NCBI RefSeq assembly: GCF_007827795.1
Contig: NZ_VITI01000001.1
Span: forward strand, 558,001 to 622,000
From: Azospirillum brasilense
GTDB lineage: Bacteria; Pseudomonadota; Alphaproteobacteria; Azospirillales; Azospirillaceae
Length of the DNA stretch: 64,000 nt
Reading direction: 5' to 3'
The translations under genes were made by a program, and so were the position numbers. Shown here one piece after another: positions 26,750 through 34,802 of this stretch. The notes under the pieces are model-generated. The model was not told where the DNA came from. It did no database searches and saw only the letters and a program-made list of their open reading frames with translations. Each line of letters begins with the position of its first letter. The stretch's first letter is position 1.

Positions 26750-26926
26750 CCCCTCTCCCCTCCGGGGAGAGGGTCAGGGTGAGGGGGCAGCGTGGGCATC
26801 AAGCCCACGCCAGGGGATTGCCAAGGGGCAGCATGCCTCTTGGCGGTGCGCGGCAAGCGCACCGGCCCCCTCACCCTCCCCACGCCTACGGCGCGGGTCC
26901 CCTCCCTCTCCCCAGGGGGGCGAGGG
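26750..26926. repeat. Compound palindromic element between trxA and the LysR gene (variant family)
   Basis: The ends CCCTCTCCCC..GGGGAGAGGGTCAGGGTGAGGGGGC and GGCCCCCTCACCCTCCC...CCTCTCCCC form a long inverted repeat. Inside are at least two more hairpins: GCGTGGGC/GCCCACGC, and one built on CCAAGGGGCAGC/GCCTCTTGG. This element fills most of the 320-bp gene-free gap. It resembles the other palindromic repeats but has different arms. Confidence 0.65.
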
Positions 26927-26996
26927 CTCTTTGCTCCGGTGGTCGCGGGATATCCCCCTTGCGGCCAACCCGCCGGCACCGCAGACTGCACGGGCC

Positions 26997-27893
26997 ATGG
27001 CCTACCGACTGCCGCCCCTCAACACCCTGCGCCTGTTCGAGGCCGCCGGCCGCCACCAGAGCTTCAAGGCGGCGGCGGAGGAACTGCATCTCACCCCCAG
27101 CGCGGTCAGCCACGGCATCCAGACGCTGGAGGAATGGCTTGGGGTGGAGTTGTTCCTGCGTGGCAACCGCAGCCTGTCGCTGACCCCCGCCGGCCACGCC
27201 TATCTGCCCCGCGTGCGCGACGCGCTGCACTCGCTGGCGCTGGCGACGGAGAGCGTGCCGGGCCGCGCGCCCAGCGGGCGGCTGTCGGTCAGCGCCGCCC
27301 CGACCTTCGCCCTGCGCTGGCTGATCCCCCGCCTGCCCGCCTTCCAGGAGCGTCACCCGGCGATCACGGTGGCGCTGGACACCGCCCACCGGGTGGTGGA
27401 GTTCCCCCGCGACGGCATCGACGCCGGCATCCGGCTGGGCCGCGGCGACTGGCCCGGTCTGGCCGTGCTGAAGCTGATGGAGGAGGACCTCGTCCCGGTG
27501 GCCGCCCCCGCCCTGGCGGCGCGCATCGCCTGCCCCGCCGACCTCGCCACCGTCCCGCTGCTCCACGTCGCCGACGTGTCGGAGGATTGGACCGCCTGGG
27601 CGGAGGCGGCGGGCCTGCCGCCGTCCGCGTTGGACGGCGGACTGAAGCGCGGGTTGCGGCTGGACGCGATCCACATGGCGGTGGACGCCGCGGTGCGCGG
27701 GCTGGGCGTCATCATCGGGCGGCGCCCGACCGTCGACCCGGAGCTGGCGTCCGGCCAGCTGGTCGAGGTGATGGGGCCGCGCCTGCGCGCGAAAAGCGCC
27801 TATTGGCTGGTCACCGCCCGCGACAGCCTGCGCCGCCCGGAGGTCGCCGCCTTCCGCGCCTGGATGCGGGCGGAGTTCGCCCAGGGGCGGTGA
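26997..27893 (+). CDS. LysR-family regulator, GcvA-like
   Basis: 298 residues. The N-terminal winged helix is of the GcvA subgroup (MAYRLPPLNTLRLFEAAGRHQSFKAAAEELHLTPSAVSHGI, split here by description only), followed by the effector-binding domain, including GIDAGIRLGRGDWPG. LysR proteins usually control a divergent neighbour plus distant genes; here no divergent gene is adjacent because trxA points toward it. The target is therefore unknown. The start ATG 26997 is fixed by the domain; the long open frame upstream is repeat sequence. A 7-bp hairpin (27901-27921) lies just after the stop but has no T-run. Confidence 0.88.
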   Translation: MAYRLPPLNTLRLFEAAGRHQSFKAAAEELHLTPSAVSHGIQTLEEWLGVELFLRGNRSLSLTPAGHAYLPRVRDALHSLALATESVPGRAPSGRLSVSAAPTFALRWLIPRLPAFQERHPAITVALDTAHRVVEFPRDGIDAGIRLGRGDWPGLAVLKLMEEDLVPVAAPALAARIACPADLATVPLLHVADVSEDWTAWAEAAGLPPSALDGGLKRGLRLDAIHMAVDAAVRGLGVIIGRRPTVDPELASGQLVEVMGPRLRAKSAYWLVTARDSLRRPEVAAFRAWMRAEFAQGR

Positions 27894-27999
27894 ATAGGTT
27901 CGGGTGAAATCCGCTCACCCGACGATGAAAAGGTCCCGTTTGCCGGAGCGGAGGGGATGGCCCGATGCTGGTGCTTCATCGCACCCGCCGGAGGCCACC

Positions 28000-28197
28000 A
28001 TGACGCTGCACGTCCTCCCTCGCACCGCGCCGCCACCGGCCCGCCGCCTTCGCGGGCTGCTGGGCTGGATCGCTCGTCTCCGCGAACAGAGCCGCCAGCG
28101 CGACGCCCTGCTGTCCCTGTCCGACCGCGAATTGCGGGACATCGGCATCACCCGCTACGACGCCGTCACCGAGGCGCGCAACCCCTTCTGGCGGTGA
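28000..28197 (+). CDS. DUF1127 small protein
   Basis: 65 residues. The C-terminal half carries the YjiS-like DUF1127 pattern LLSLSDRELRDIGITRYDAV, an arginine-rich helix-turn-helix-sized domain. In Agrobacterium and Rhodobacter, small DUF1127 proteins bind RNA and affect phosphate and carbon metabolism; that function is known for relatives only. GGAGGCCACC precedes the ATG. It lies alone between the LysR gene and the convergent phosphatase gene. Confidence 0.85.
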   Translation: MTLHVLPRTAPPPARRLRGLLGWIARLREQSRQRDALLSLSDRELRDIGITRYDAVTEARNPFWR

Positions 28198-28206
28198 AGG
28201 TCGCGG

Positions 28207-28680
28207 TTACAGCCGGTCCCGCCGGATCGCCTCCAACAGCCCCTCGGCCCCGGCTTCGCAGAGGTCCAGAACCTCGGTGAAATGCAGCCCCTCGCCGTAA
28301 TAGGGGTCGGGCACCTCGCGCTTCGGTGCGTCGGGGGCGTAATCGAGGAACAGGGCGACCGTCGACCGGCTGTCCGGCGGGGCCATGCGCCGCAACTGCG
28401 CCAGATGCCCGCCGTCCATCGCCAGGACGTAGTCGAAGTCGGCGAAGTCCGCCGCGGTCACCTTGCGGGCGCGCAGGTCCGACAGGTCCACCCCGCGGAC
28501 CTTGGCGGCGCGCCGGCTGCGCGGGTCGGGTGCCTCCCCCACATGATAGCCGTGGGTGCCCGCCGAATCGGTGCTGATGCGGCTTTCCAAACCGGCTTGC
28601 CGAACCCGGTCGCGGAACACACCTTCCGCGGTGGGCGACCGGCAGATGTTGCCCGTGCAGACGAACAGGACCTTGACCAT
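28207..28680 (-). CDS. Low-molecular-weight protein-tyrosine phosphatase
   Basis: 157 residues with the family active site VCTGNICRSPTAEG (nucleophile C8, R14, S15) and the general-acid loop PDPYYGE. The HGYHVGEAPDPRS region is the usual substrate-side loop. Arsenate reductases of the ArsC type share the fold, but the DPYYG acid loop favours a phosphatase. The start at 28680 removes an 84-residue unrelated extension. It is divergent from the Sir2 gene with an 82-bp gap. Confidence 0.92.
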   Translation of the reverse strand: MVKVLFVCTGNICRSPTAEGVFRDRVRQAGLESRISTDSAGTHGYHVGEAPDPRSRRAAKVRGVDLSDLRARKVTAADFADFDYVLAMDGGHLAQLRRMAPPDSRSTVALFLDYAPDAPKREVPDPYYGEGLHFTEVLDLCEAGAEGLLEAIRRDRL

Positions 28681-28762
28681 CCCGGCCTCCTCCCCTTTGG
28701 TTTCCATCTGTGCTTTACCGGCCCGAGATCTAGCAGCCGTTCCCCGAACCCGCCAGGGCGCC

Positions 28763-29524
28763 ATGACCATCGCCAATATGACCGCCGCCATCACGACCAT
28801 CGCCAACCATCTGAAACCGACCGACTCCATCGTCATCCTGACCGGGGCCGGCATTTCCAAGGAATCCGGCCTGGACACCTTCCGCTGCGCCGACGGCATC
28901 TGGGCCAAGGTCGATCTGGAGGACGTCGCCACGCCGGAGGGCTTCGCCCGCGATCCGGTGCTGGTGCACCGCTTCTACAACGACCGGCGGCGCGGCCTGC
29001 GCGATCCCGCGGTGCAGCCGAACGCCGCCCACGCCGCGCTGGCCGAGTTGGAGAGGCGCTGGGAAGGCGACCTGCTGCTGGTCACCCAGAACATCGACGA
29101 TCTGCACGAACGCGCCGGGTCGCAAACGCTGATCCACATGCACGGGGAGCTGAACGCGGTCTTCTGCCGTCACTGCCGCAGCAAGGTGGAGCGCTGGACC
29201 GGCGACCTGTCGGTGGAGGACGTCTGCCCGTCCTGCGCCCGCAAGGGCGGCATGCGCCCCGACGTGGTGTGGTTCGGCGAAATGCCCTACCAGATGGAGC
29301 GGATCTACCGCGCGCTGGGCGCCTGCGACCTGTTCGTCTCCATCGGCACCTCCGGCAACGTCTACCCCGCCGCCGGCTTCGTGGCGGAGGCGCGCAACGC
29401 CGGCGCCCTGACCGTGGAACTGAACCTGGAGCCGTCGGCGGGCGCCAGCCTGTTCGCGGATTCCGTCAACGGCCCGGCGACCGAGCTGGTCCCGGCCTTC
29501 GTGACCGAGCTGCTGAGCCTTTGA
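28763..29524 (+). CDS. cobB: Sir2-family NAD-dependent protein deacylase (CobB type)
   Basis: 253 residues. NAD-binding GAGISKESGLDTFR, the TQNIDDLHERAG motif, catalytic His in HMHGELN, and a four-cysteine zinc site (CRHC...CPSC) are all present. The FYNDRRRG segment supplies the Tyr and Arg that mark class III sirtuins with desuccinylase activity. It removes acyl groups from lysines, releasing nicotinamide and O-acyl-ADP-ribose. The stop overlaps the TTG start of the UDG-like gene by 4 bp, so the two are coupled. Confidence 0.93.
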   Translation: MTIANMTAAITTIANHLKPTDSIVILTGAGISKESGLDTFRCADGIWAKVDLEDVATPEGFARDPVLVHRFYNDRRRGLRDPAVQPNAAHAALAELERRWEGDLLLVTQNIDDLHERAGSQTLIHMHGELNAVFCRHCRSKVERWTGDLSVEDVCPSCARKGGMRPDVVWFGEMPYQMERIYRALGACDLFVSIGTSGNVYPAAGFVAEARNAGALTVELNLEPSAGASLFADSVNGPATELVPAFVTELLSL

Positions 29525-30111
29525 CCGGCGATCTGGAGGACCTGTTCGAACAGGCCCGCGCCTGCCGGCTGTGCGCGGGGGTGTTGCCGCACGGCTGCCG
29601 CCCGGTGCTGCGCGGCAGCCCGTCCGCCCGCCTGCTGATCGTCGGGCAGGCGCCGGGCGCGCGGGTGCACGCCAGCGGCATTCCCTGGAACGACCCGTCC
29701 GGCGACCGGTTGCGCCAGTGGCTGGCCATGGACCGTGACGCCTTCTACGACGAGAGCCGGATCGCCATCGTCCCCATGGGGCTCTGCTATCCCGGCACGG
29801 CGCCGAAGGGTGGCGATTACCCGCCGCGCCCGGAATGCGCCCCGCTCTGGCACCCGCCGCTGCGCGCCGCCCTGACCGGGGTGCGGCTGACCCTGCTGGT
29901 CGGCAGCTACGCGCAGGCCCACTATCTGGGAACCCGCCGCCGGCGCACGATGACCGACACGGTGGCGGCGTGGCGGGATTACCTGCCGGAGTTCCTGCCC
30001 CTGCCCCACCCGAGCTGGCGCAACACCGCGTGGCTGAAGAAGAACCCCTGGTTCGACGCGGAGCTGGTGCCCGCGCTGCGCCGCCGCGTGGACGGGGCTC
30101 TGGACGGGTGA
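29521..30111 (+). CDS. Uracil-DNA glycosylase superfamily protein
   Basis: 196 residues from the TTG at 29521, which overlaps the sirtuin stop (TTGA). It shows the superfamily motif GQAPG (about 45-49) and a C-terminal PLPHPSWRN motif, equivalent to the UDG HPS loop. An N-terminal CRLC pair (ARACRLCAG) plus C61-type residues recall Fe-S UDGs, but the full four-cysteine set is not clear. It may excise uracil or another damaged base, or be a non-canonical relative. No ATG gives the conserved N-terminus. Confidence 0.78.
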   Translation: MTGDLEDLFEQARACRLCAGVLPHGCRPVLRGSPSARLLIVGQAPGARVHASGIPWNDPSGDRLRQWLAMDRDAFYDESRIAIVPMGLCYPGTAPKGGDYPPRPECAPLWHPPLRAALTGVRLTLLVGSYAQAHYLGTRRRRTMTDTVAAWRDYLPEFLPLPHPSWRNTAWLKKNPWFDAELVPALRRRVDGALDG

Positions 30112-30113
30112 CT

Positions 30114-30527
30114 TTACCCCTCCATGGCCTCGATGCGCTCCATGTCCTCGTCCGACAGGCCGAAATGGTGGCCGATCTCGTGGATCAGGACGTGGCGGAC
30201 GATGGCGAACAGATCCTCGCCCGTCTCGCACCAGTAGTCCAGGATCGGGCGGCGGTAGAGGAAGATCATGTCCGGCCCGCTGCGCAGGTCGGCGACGCTC
30301 TGCCGCGTCATATCGACGCCCCGGTAGAGGCCGAGCAGGTCGAAGGGGCTCTCCAACTCCATCTCGCGCTCGGTCTCCTCGTCGGGAAAATCCTCGACAT
30401 GGATCGACAGATTGGCGATGGGGGCCAGGAGTTCCCGCGGGATCGTCTCCAGCGCGTCCTCGGCCATCCGCTCGAGGTCGGGGGTGGAGGGCGGAACGCT
30501 GTGGGTGTGTGCCGGTTTGCGCATCAT
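30114..30527 (-). CDS. Zincin-like metallopeptidase family protein (DUF1025 type)
   Basis: 137 residues with the zinc-binding HEIGHHFGLSDEDM signature (HExxH followed by a third ligand) near the C-terminus. Members are small proteins of unknown substrate, common in alphaproteobacteria. The start is ATG 30527, with a second ATG immediately after it. It converges on the UDG-like gene (2-bp gap) and is divergent from phhB. Confidence 0.85.
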   Translation of the reverse strand: MMRKPAHTHSVPPSTPDLERMAEDALETIPRELLAPIANLSIHVEDFPDEETEREMELESPFDLLGLYRGVDMTRQSVADLRSGPDMIFLYRRPILDYWCETGEDLFAIVRHVLIHEIGHHFGLSDEDMERIEAMEG

Positions 30528-30540
30528 ACGGGGGAAGGTA

Positions 30541-30570
30541 GCGCCGCTTGCCGCCCAGGCCAAGCGGCGC
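30541..30570. repeat. Perfect 10-bp hairpin in the zincin/phhB divergent region
   Basis: GCGCCGCTTG (30541-30550) and CAAGCGGCGC (30561-30570) flank a 10-nt loop. It lies 14 bp before the zincin start and 93 bp before phhB, so it could act in either leader or as an operator. Confidence 0.45.
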
Positions 30571-30662
30571 TAAACCGGAAGGCAGGCCGGAACACCGATT
30601 TGATCCACAATCGATCCGTGCCCGTTACGCCTCGTACAGGCCAACCAACAAAGGGGGAAGGA

Positions 30663-30965
30663 ATGTCGGACAAGCTGGTGGGTGCCAAGCGGCAGACCGC
30701 GCTGAAGGAACTGCACGGCTGGGCGGAGGTGCTGGAGCGCGACGCCATCCGCAAGACCTACCATTTCCCCGACTTCCCCGCCGCCTGGGGCTTCATGAGC
30801 CAGGTCGCCCTGCTGGCGGAGCGGCTGAACCACCATCCGGAATGGTTCAACGACATGGGCCGGGTGGAGATCATCCTGTGCACCCGCAGCGCCGACGGCC
30901 TGACCCAGGCCGATGTCGATTTCGCCCACCGCGTGGACCAGATCGCCCCGAACCGCGACCGCTGA
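30663..30965 (+). CDS. phhB: Pterin-4a-carbinolamine dehydratase
   Basis: 100 residues with the diagnostic NHHPEWFN motif, including the catalytic histidines. It dehydrates 4a-hydroxytetrahydrobiopterin formed by phenylalanine hydroxylase, or serves in molybdopterin or folate side reactions. A strong GGGGAAGGA ribosome site precedes the ATG. No phenylalanine hydroxylase gene is in the window. Confidence 0.93.
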   Translation: MSDKLVGAKRQTALKELHGWAEVLERDAIRKTYHFPDFPAAWGFMSQVALLAERLNHHPEWFNDMGRVEIILCTRSADGLTQADVDFAHRVDQIAPNRDR

Positions 30966-30986
30966 TCGTCGCGCGCCCGAAGCGCG

Positions 30987-31814
30987 TCACGCCGGTTCCA
31001 GAACCACCTTCACATCCGCCGGGCGCCCGAAGAAGGGGGCGGTGGTGACCAGCAGCGGGCAACCGGCGGCGGCGTAGGCCGCCGCGTTGTCCTCCGTCAC
31101 GCCGCCCGCCGCAGCGACGACCGGCGGGCGCGGCAGGCCGCGCGTCGCCTCGACCACAGCGCGGGCCTCCTCCGGCGTGCGCTTCTCCAGCTGCAGCACA
31201 TCGGCCCCGGCGCGGGCAAAGGCGATGGCGTCCGCCACCGTGTCGACCTCGACCACGATCTTCTTTTCCGGCGCCCGGCGGCGCAGATCGGCGATCCAGG
31301 ATTCCGGCGATCCGGACAGGAAGGCGCGGTGTTCGGGGAAGACCAGGATCGTTTCCGACAGGCCCAGCCGGTGCATCACCGCCCCGCCGGCCAGCACCGC
31401 CTTGACCGACAGGTCTTTGGCGCCGGGAAAGTTCTTGCGGGTGCAGGCGACGGTCACGCCGGGGGCGGCCTCGACGATGCGGCGGGCGCGGGAGGCGATG
31501 CCAGAGGCGTATTCGACCAGCGTCTGGGCCACCTTCCAGCCGCGGTGCAGGGCGCCCGCCGGGCCGTGCCCCTCCAGAAAGGGCGCCCCGGCCTCCACCG
31601 CCGCGCCGCTGGGCCGGACGGACGTCACCGTGCCGCCGGCCTTCTCGATCAGGTGGACAGCCTCCTCCGTCCCGGCCAGCACCATGGCGCCGCGCGCCGT
31701 GAACCGGATGCGCGCCGGGGCGGCGGCGATGCCCAGCGAGTCGGTGGTCAGGTCGCCGTAGGGAACGTCCTGGGCGAGAAGCGCGTCGAGCGCGGCATCG
31801 GACAGGACGATCAT
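30987..31814 (-). CDS. modD: ModD, NadC-like protein linked to molybdenum transport
   Basis: 275 residues of the nicotinate-nucleotide pyrophosphorylase (NadC/QPRTase) fold. The CTRKNFPGAKDLSVKAVLAGG stretch and ETILVFPEHR identify the ModD subgroup, which in other bacteria lies beside modABC. Its exact reaction is not established. No modABC genes are in the window; the neighbours are corA (20 bp upstream, same strand) and phhB (convergent). True NadC is a close alternative, but the motif pattern favours ModD. Confidence 0.82.
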   Translation of the reverse strand: MIVLSDAALDALLAQDVPYGDLTTDSLGIAAAPARIRFTARGAMVLAGTEEAVHLIEKAGGTVTSVRPSGAAVEAGAPFLEGHGPAGALHRGWKVAQTLVEYASGIASRARRIVEAAPGVTVACTRKNFPGAKDLSVKAVLAGGAVMHRLGLSETILVFPEHRAFLSGSPESWIADLRRRAPEKKIVVEVDTVADAIAFARAGADVLQLEKRTPEEARAVVEATRGLPRPPVVAAAGGVTEDNAAAYAAAGCPLLVTTAPFFGRPADVKVVLEPA

Positions 31815-31833
31815 CGGCGATTCCCTTTTTCGG

Positions 31834-32823
31834 TTAAAGCCACCCGCGGCGGCGGAAGTACCAGAGCGGCACGACGGCGGACAACACCATCAGCACGATC
31901 GCCATGGGATAGCCGAAATCCCAGTCCAGCTCGGGCATGTGGTGGAAGTTCATGCCGTAGGCCGACGCGATCAGGGTCGGCGGCATCAGCGCCACGGAGA
32001 CCACCGAGAAGATCTTGATGATCGCGTTCTGCTCGATGTTGATCAGGCCGAGCGTGGCGTCGAGCAGGAAATTCGCCTCGTGCGCCAGGAAGCCGGCGTG
32101 TTCGTTCAAGGACCGCAGGTCGCGCGTCAGGGTCTTCAGCGCCGCCTTGTGCTCCTTGGTCAGCCGCCCGGCGGCGACGGAGGACAGGAAGGCGACCAGC
32201 CGGTCCAGCCCGGCGAGGCTGTCGCGCACCTTGTGCGTCAGGTCGCCGGCCCGCCCGATGCCGCGCAGCACGTCCTGCAGCTCGTCCGGCTTCTTGGAGC
32301 TTCCGATCCCCTTGCTGTTCAGCGAGTCGGTGAAGATGCGCGCGGACAGCCCGTCGATGCGGGCGCCGATCAGTTCCAGCACGTCGGCCACCCGGTCGAT
32401 GACCGCGTCCAGGATGCCCAGCAGCGCGTCCTCCGCGCTGGCCAGAAGCTCCGGCTGGCGACTGGTGCGCGCGGCGAAGGTGGCGACGGAGCGCGGCTCG
32501 GTGAAGCGAACCGTGATCATGTGCCGGGGGGTCAGGACGAAGGTGACCTCGCCCTGCTCCGGCATCGGCGAATCGGCCCGCGCGATCACGGAGGAAGTGA
32601 GATAGACGGCCTCCCCTTCCGTGTAGAGCTGGCTCGACGCCTCGATTTCCTTCATTTCCTCGCGCGTCGGCAGGTCGCAGCCGGTGACGGCGCCGACATG
32701 CGCGCGCTCCGCCTCGTCGGGGCGGAGAAGATCGATCCACACCGTGTTGGGCGGAAGCGGCTCGCCGAGGGCGAGCGGCTGCTCGACCACGCGGCCGCCC
32801 ACCCGGGCGTGGACCGTGATCAT
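31834..32823 (-). CDS. corA: CorA-family magnesium/divalent-cation channel
   Basis: 329 residues. A cytoplasmic alpha/beta funnel domain is followed by a long stalk helix and two C-terminal TM helices; the selectivity signature [13 protein letters not shown] sits between them. It transports Mg2+ (often Co2+ and Ni2+) down the membrane potential. The start is ATG 32823, overlapping the folD stop by 4 bp (ATGA). It belongs to the yggT-yggU-folD-corA-modD run on the minus strand. Confidence 0.94.
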   Translation of the reverse strand: MITVHARVGGRVVEQPLALGEPLPPNTVWIDLLRPDEAERAHVGAVTGCDLPTREEMKEIEASSQLYTEGEAVYLTSSVIARADSPMPEQGEVTFVLTPRHMITVRFTEPRSVATFAARTSRQPELLASAEDALLGILDAVIDRVADVLELIGARIDGLSARIFTDSLNSKGIGSSKKPDELQDVLRGIGRAGDLTHKVRDSLAGLDRLVAFLSSVAAGRLTKEHKAALKTLTRDLRSLNEHAGFLAHEANFLLDATLGLINIEQNAIIKIFSVVSVALMPPTLIASAYGMNFHHMPELDWDFGYPMAIVLMVLSAVVPLWYFRRRGWL

Positions 32824-33728
32824 GCAAGAGCCTCGGCGGGGACCGGCGCGCCGGCGGCGCGGCAGGCGGCGGCCAGCGTGTTCAGCATCAGGCAGGCGAT
32901 GGTCATCGGCCCGACGCCGCCCGGCACCGGGGTGATGCCGCCCGCGACCTTCACGGCCTCGTCGTAGGCCACGTCGCCGACCAGCTTCGTCTTGCCCGGC
33001 TCGGTCGGATGCGGCACGCGGTTGATGCCGACGTCGATGACCACGGCGCCCGGCTTGATCCAATCGCCGCGCACCATCTCCGGACGGCCCACCGCGGCGA
33101 CCAGGATGTCGGCGCGCCGGCATTCGCCGGGCAGGTCCCGGGTGCGGGAATGGGCGACGGTGACCGTGCAGTCCTGCTGGAGCAGAAGCTGCGCCATCGG
33201 CTTGCCGACGATGTTGGAGCGGCCCAGCACCAGCGCCCGCTTGCCCTTCAAATCGCTGCCCAGCGTGTCGCGGAGCAGCAACAGACTGCCCAGCGGCGTG
33301 CAGGGCACGATGGCGCCGGGGCTGCCGGTCGCCAGCAGGCCGGCGTTGACGACATGGAAGCCGTCCGCGTCCTTTTCCGGAACGATGCGGGCCAGAACCT
33401 TTTGGGTGTCGATGTGCTTGGGCAGGGGAAGCTGGACCAGGATGCCGTGCACCGCCGGATCGGCGTTCAGCCGGTCGATCAGGGCCAGCAGCTCCGCCTC
33501 GCCGAGGTCGGCGGGCATGTGGTGGTCGAAGCTGTTCATGCCGAGGTCGGCCAGGGCCTTTTCCTTGGACCGGACATAGACCTGGCTCGCCGGGTCCTCG
33601 CCCACCAGCACGACGGCGAGGCCGGGGGTGACGCCGTGGCTGGCCTTGAGCGCGGCCACCCCCTCCGCCACGCGGGCGCGCAGCCCCGCGGCGAACGCCT
33701 TGCCGTCGATGATCTTCGCCTCAGCCAT
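32820..33728 (-). CDS. folD: Methylenetetrahydrofolate dehydrogenase/cyclohydrolase FolD
   Basis: A 302-residue bifunctional enzyme interconverting 5,10-methylene-, 5,10-methenyl- and 10-formyl-tetrahydrofolate with NADP+. Motifs: YVRSKEKA with the catalytic Lys, [22 protein letters not shown] (NADP loop) and [10 protein letters not shown]. The start [10 protein letters not shown] at 33728 was chosen over an ATG 5 codons upstream. Its start overlaps the yggU stop by 8 bp and its stop overlaps corA. Confidence 0.96.
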   Translation of the reverse strand: MAEAKIIDGKAFAAGLRARVAEGVAALKASHGVTPGLAVVLVGEDPASQVYVRSKEKALADLGMNSFDHHMPADLGEAELLALIDRLNADPAVHGILVQLPLPKHIDTQKVLARIVPEKDADGFHVVNAGLLATGSPGAIVPCTPLGSLLLLRDTLGSDLKGKRALVLGRSNIVGKPMAQLLLQQDCTVTVAHSRTRDLPGECRRADILVAAVGRPEMVRGDWIKPGAVVIDVGINRVPHPTEPGKTKLVGDVAYDEAVKVAGGITPVPGGVGPMTIACLMLNTLAAACRAAGAPVPAEALA

Positions 33729-34095
33729 CGCTCTTCCCACCATTACTGCTCACCGGGTCACCGGTCGCGGTTTCCACCAGCGCCGTCAGCCGGCGCATCA
33801 GGTCGGCCGGGTCGCCGGCCACATGGACAATCTTGTTCCGGTCGGTGGCGCCGGCCACCACCGTCAGGCTGGTCTTGGGCAGTTTCCACGCCTTGGCCAG
33901 CAATTTCACCACCGCCTCGTTCGCCTTGCCGTTCTCCGGCACGGCGGTGACGGTCACCTTCAAAACCGTTCCTCCGGACGCGGTGGCGGCCAGCCCGGCG
34001 ATGGCGTTGCGCGACGCCTTGGGCGTCACCCGCAGCGCCAGCCGGACGCCGTCCGCCACGGCCTCGATGGGCACGGCTTCCGAAGGTCCGGGCAT
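33721..34095 (-). CDS. YggU-family protein (DUF167)
   Basis: 124 residues. [14 protein letters not shown] and [32 protein letters not shown] are the standard DUF167 pattern. Function is unknown, though relatives are soluble RNA-binding-like folds. The ATG at 34095 overlaps the yggT stop. The C-terminal 25 residues are an extension beyond the usual domain. Confidence 0.88.
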   Translation of the reverse strand: MPGPSEAVPIEAVADGVRLALRVTPKASRNAIAGLAATASGGTVLKVTVTAVPENGKANEAVVKLLAKAWKLPKTSLTVVAGATDRNKIVHVAGDPADLMRRLTALVETATGDPVSSNGGKSDG

Positions 34096-34379
34096 CAGAA
34101 GCGCGGCCAGTATTCCGCCAACAGGTTGCGGATGAAGAAGATCAGCAGGATCAGCGCGATCGGCGACAGGTCCAGGCCGCCCATGTTCGGCAGGACGCGG
34201 CGGATCGGACGCAGCACCGGTTCCGTGACCCGGTAGAGGAAGTCGCCGATGACATAGACCGCGCGGTTGCGGGTATTGACGACGTTGAAGGCCACCAGCC
34301 AGCTCAGCACCGCCGAAGCGATGAGCAGCCAAACGTAGAGGCTGAGAACGGTGTCGATCAGCAGGTAGAGCGCAATCAT
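34095..34379 (-). CDS. YggT-family membrane protein
   Basis: 94 residues with two TM segments and the YGGT signature ([28 protein letters not shown]). Relatives in other bacteria are linked to osmotic tolerance and cell-division factors. It is the first gene of the yggT-yggU-folD-corA-modD run; the conserved yggT-yggU pairing supports both calls. Confidence 0.92.
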   Translation of the reverse strand: MIALYLLIDTVLSLYVWLLIASAVLSWLVAFNVVNTRNRAVYVIGDFLYRVTEPVLRPIRRVLPNMGGLDLSPIALILLIFFIRNLLAEYWPRF

Positions 34380-34531
34380 GCCCGGCCCGTCCCTTTATTG
34401 TCCGATTTTGCGGGGCACCCTAAGCACAAGCGGCGAGTGCTGTCCAGTGCCGCGCGGCGGGCCGCCATCATCCCCTTTGCCATCCCCTTCCGCGAACCGC
34501 CGATGCCCGCGATCGGGCGCGTTCAGAGGGC

Positions 34532-34560
34532 TTGACAGGCCTCCTCCGCATCACCATTAT
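34532..34560 (+). promoter_or_regulatory. Promoter of tRNA-Ala
   Basis: A perfect TTGACA (34532-34537), a 17-bp spacer, then CATTAT (34555-34560) sit 25 bp before the mature tRNA 5' end. A start near 34567 would leave about a 20-nt leader for RNase P to remove. Confidence 0.75.
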
Positions 34561-34585
34561 CCGCCGCACGCCGGTAACGGTGTGT

Positions 34586-34661
34586 GGGGCCGTAGCTCAG
34601 CTGGGAGAGCGACGCGTTCGCAATGCGTAGGTCGGGAGTTCGATCCTCCTCGGCTCCACCA
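34586..34661 (+). tRNA. tRNA-Ala, anticodon CGC
   Basis: A 76-nt cloverleaf with encoded CCA. The acceptor stem pairs GGGGCCG with CGGCTCC and includes the G3:U70 wobble that is the identity element for alanyl-tRNA synthetase. The D-stem is GCTC/GAGC, the anticodon stem ACGCG/TGCGT has loop TTCGCAA giving anticodon CGC (reads GCG), and the T-arm is GGGAG-TTCGATC-CTCCT. No T-run follows. Confidence 0.97.
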
Positions 34662-34802
34662 ATCCTCCTCAAGACATTGATGCGACACAGGAATTCGCCA
34701 GGAAGCGGCGGAATTCCCCGCGGTGTGACACCGCCCTGTCGCACGCGGCGTCGGCCGAATCTTCCTATTCTATTTAAGACGTTCGCCGATCCGGCCCCTG
34801 CC
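34662..34802. other. Gene-free gap after tRNA-Ala
   Basis: There is no reading frame with coding character. A GGAATTC...GAATTCC imperfect inverted repeat (around 34689-34718) and an AT-rich CTATTCTATTTAAGAC stretch are present. Their role is unknown. Confidence 0.3.

Noticed and set aside
27901..27921. CGGGTGA-N7-TCACCCG after the LysR gene as a terminator
   Set aside because: A 7-bp stem without a T-run on either side.
29521..30111. Sir2 plus UDG-like pair as an anti-phage system
   Set aside because: The sirtuin is a CobB-type enzyme with normal class III motifs and no effector domain, and no defence-island genes surround it.
30601..30630. TGATCC upstream of phhB as a second RpoE-type promoter
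   Set aside because: With the 18-bp spacer the -10 position reads TTACG, not TA-A; only a 19-bp spacer would fit. Not strong enough to call.
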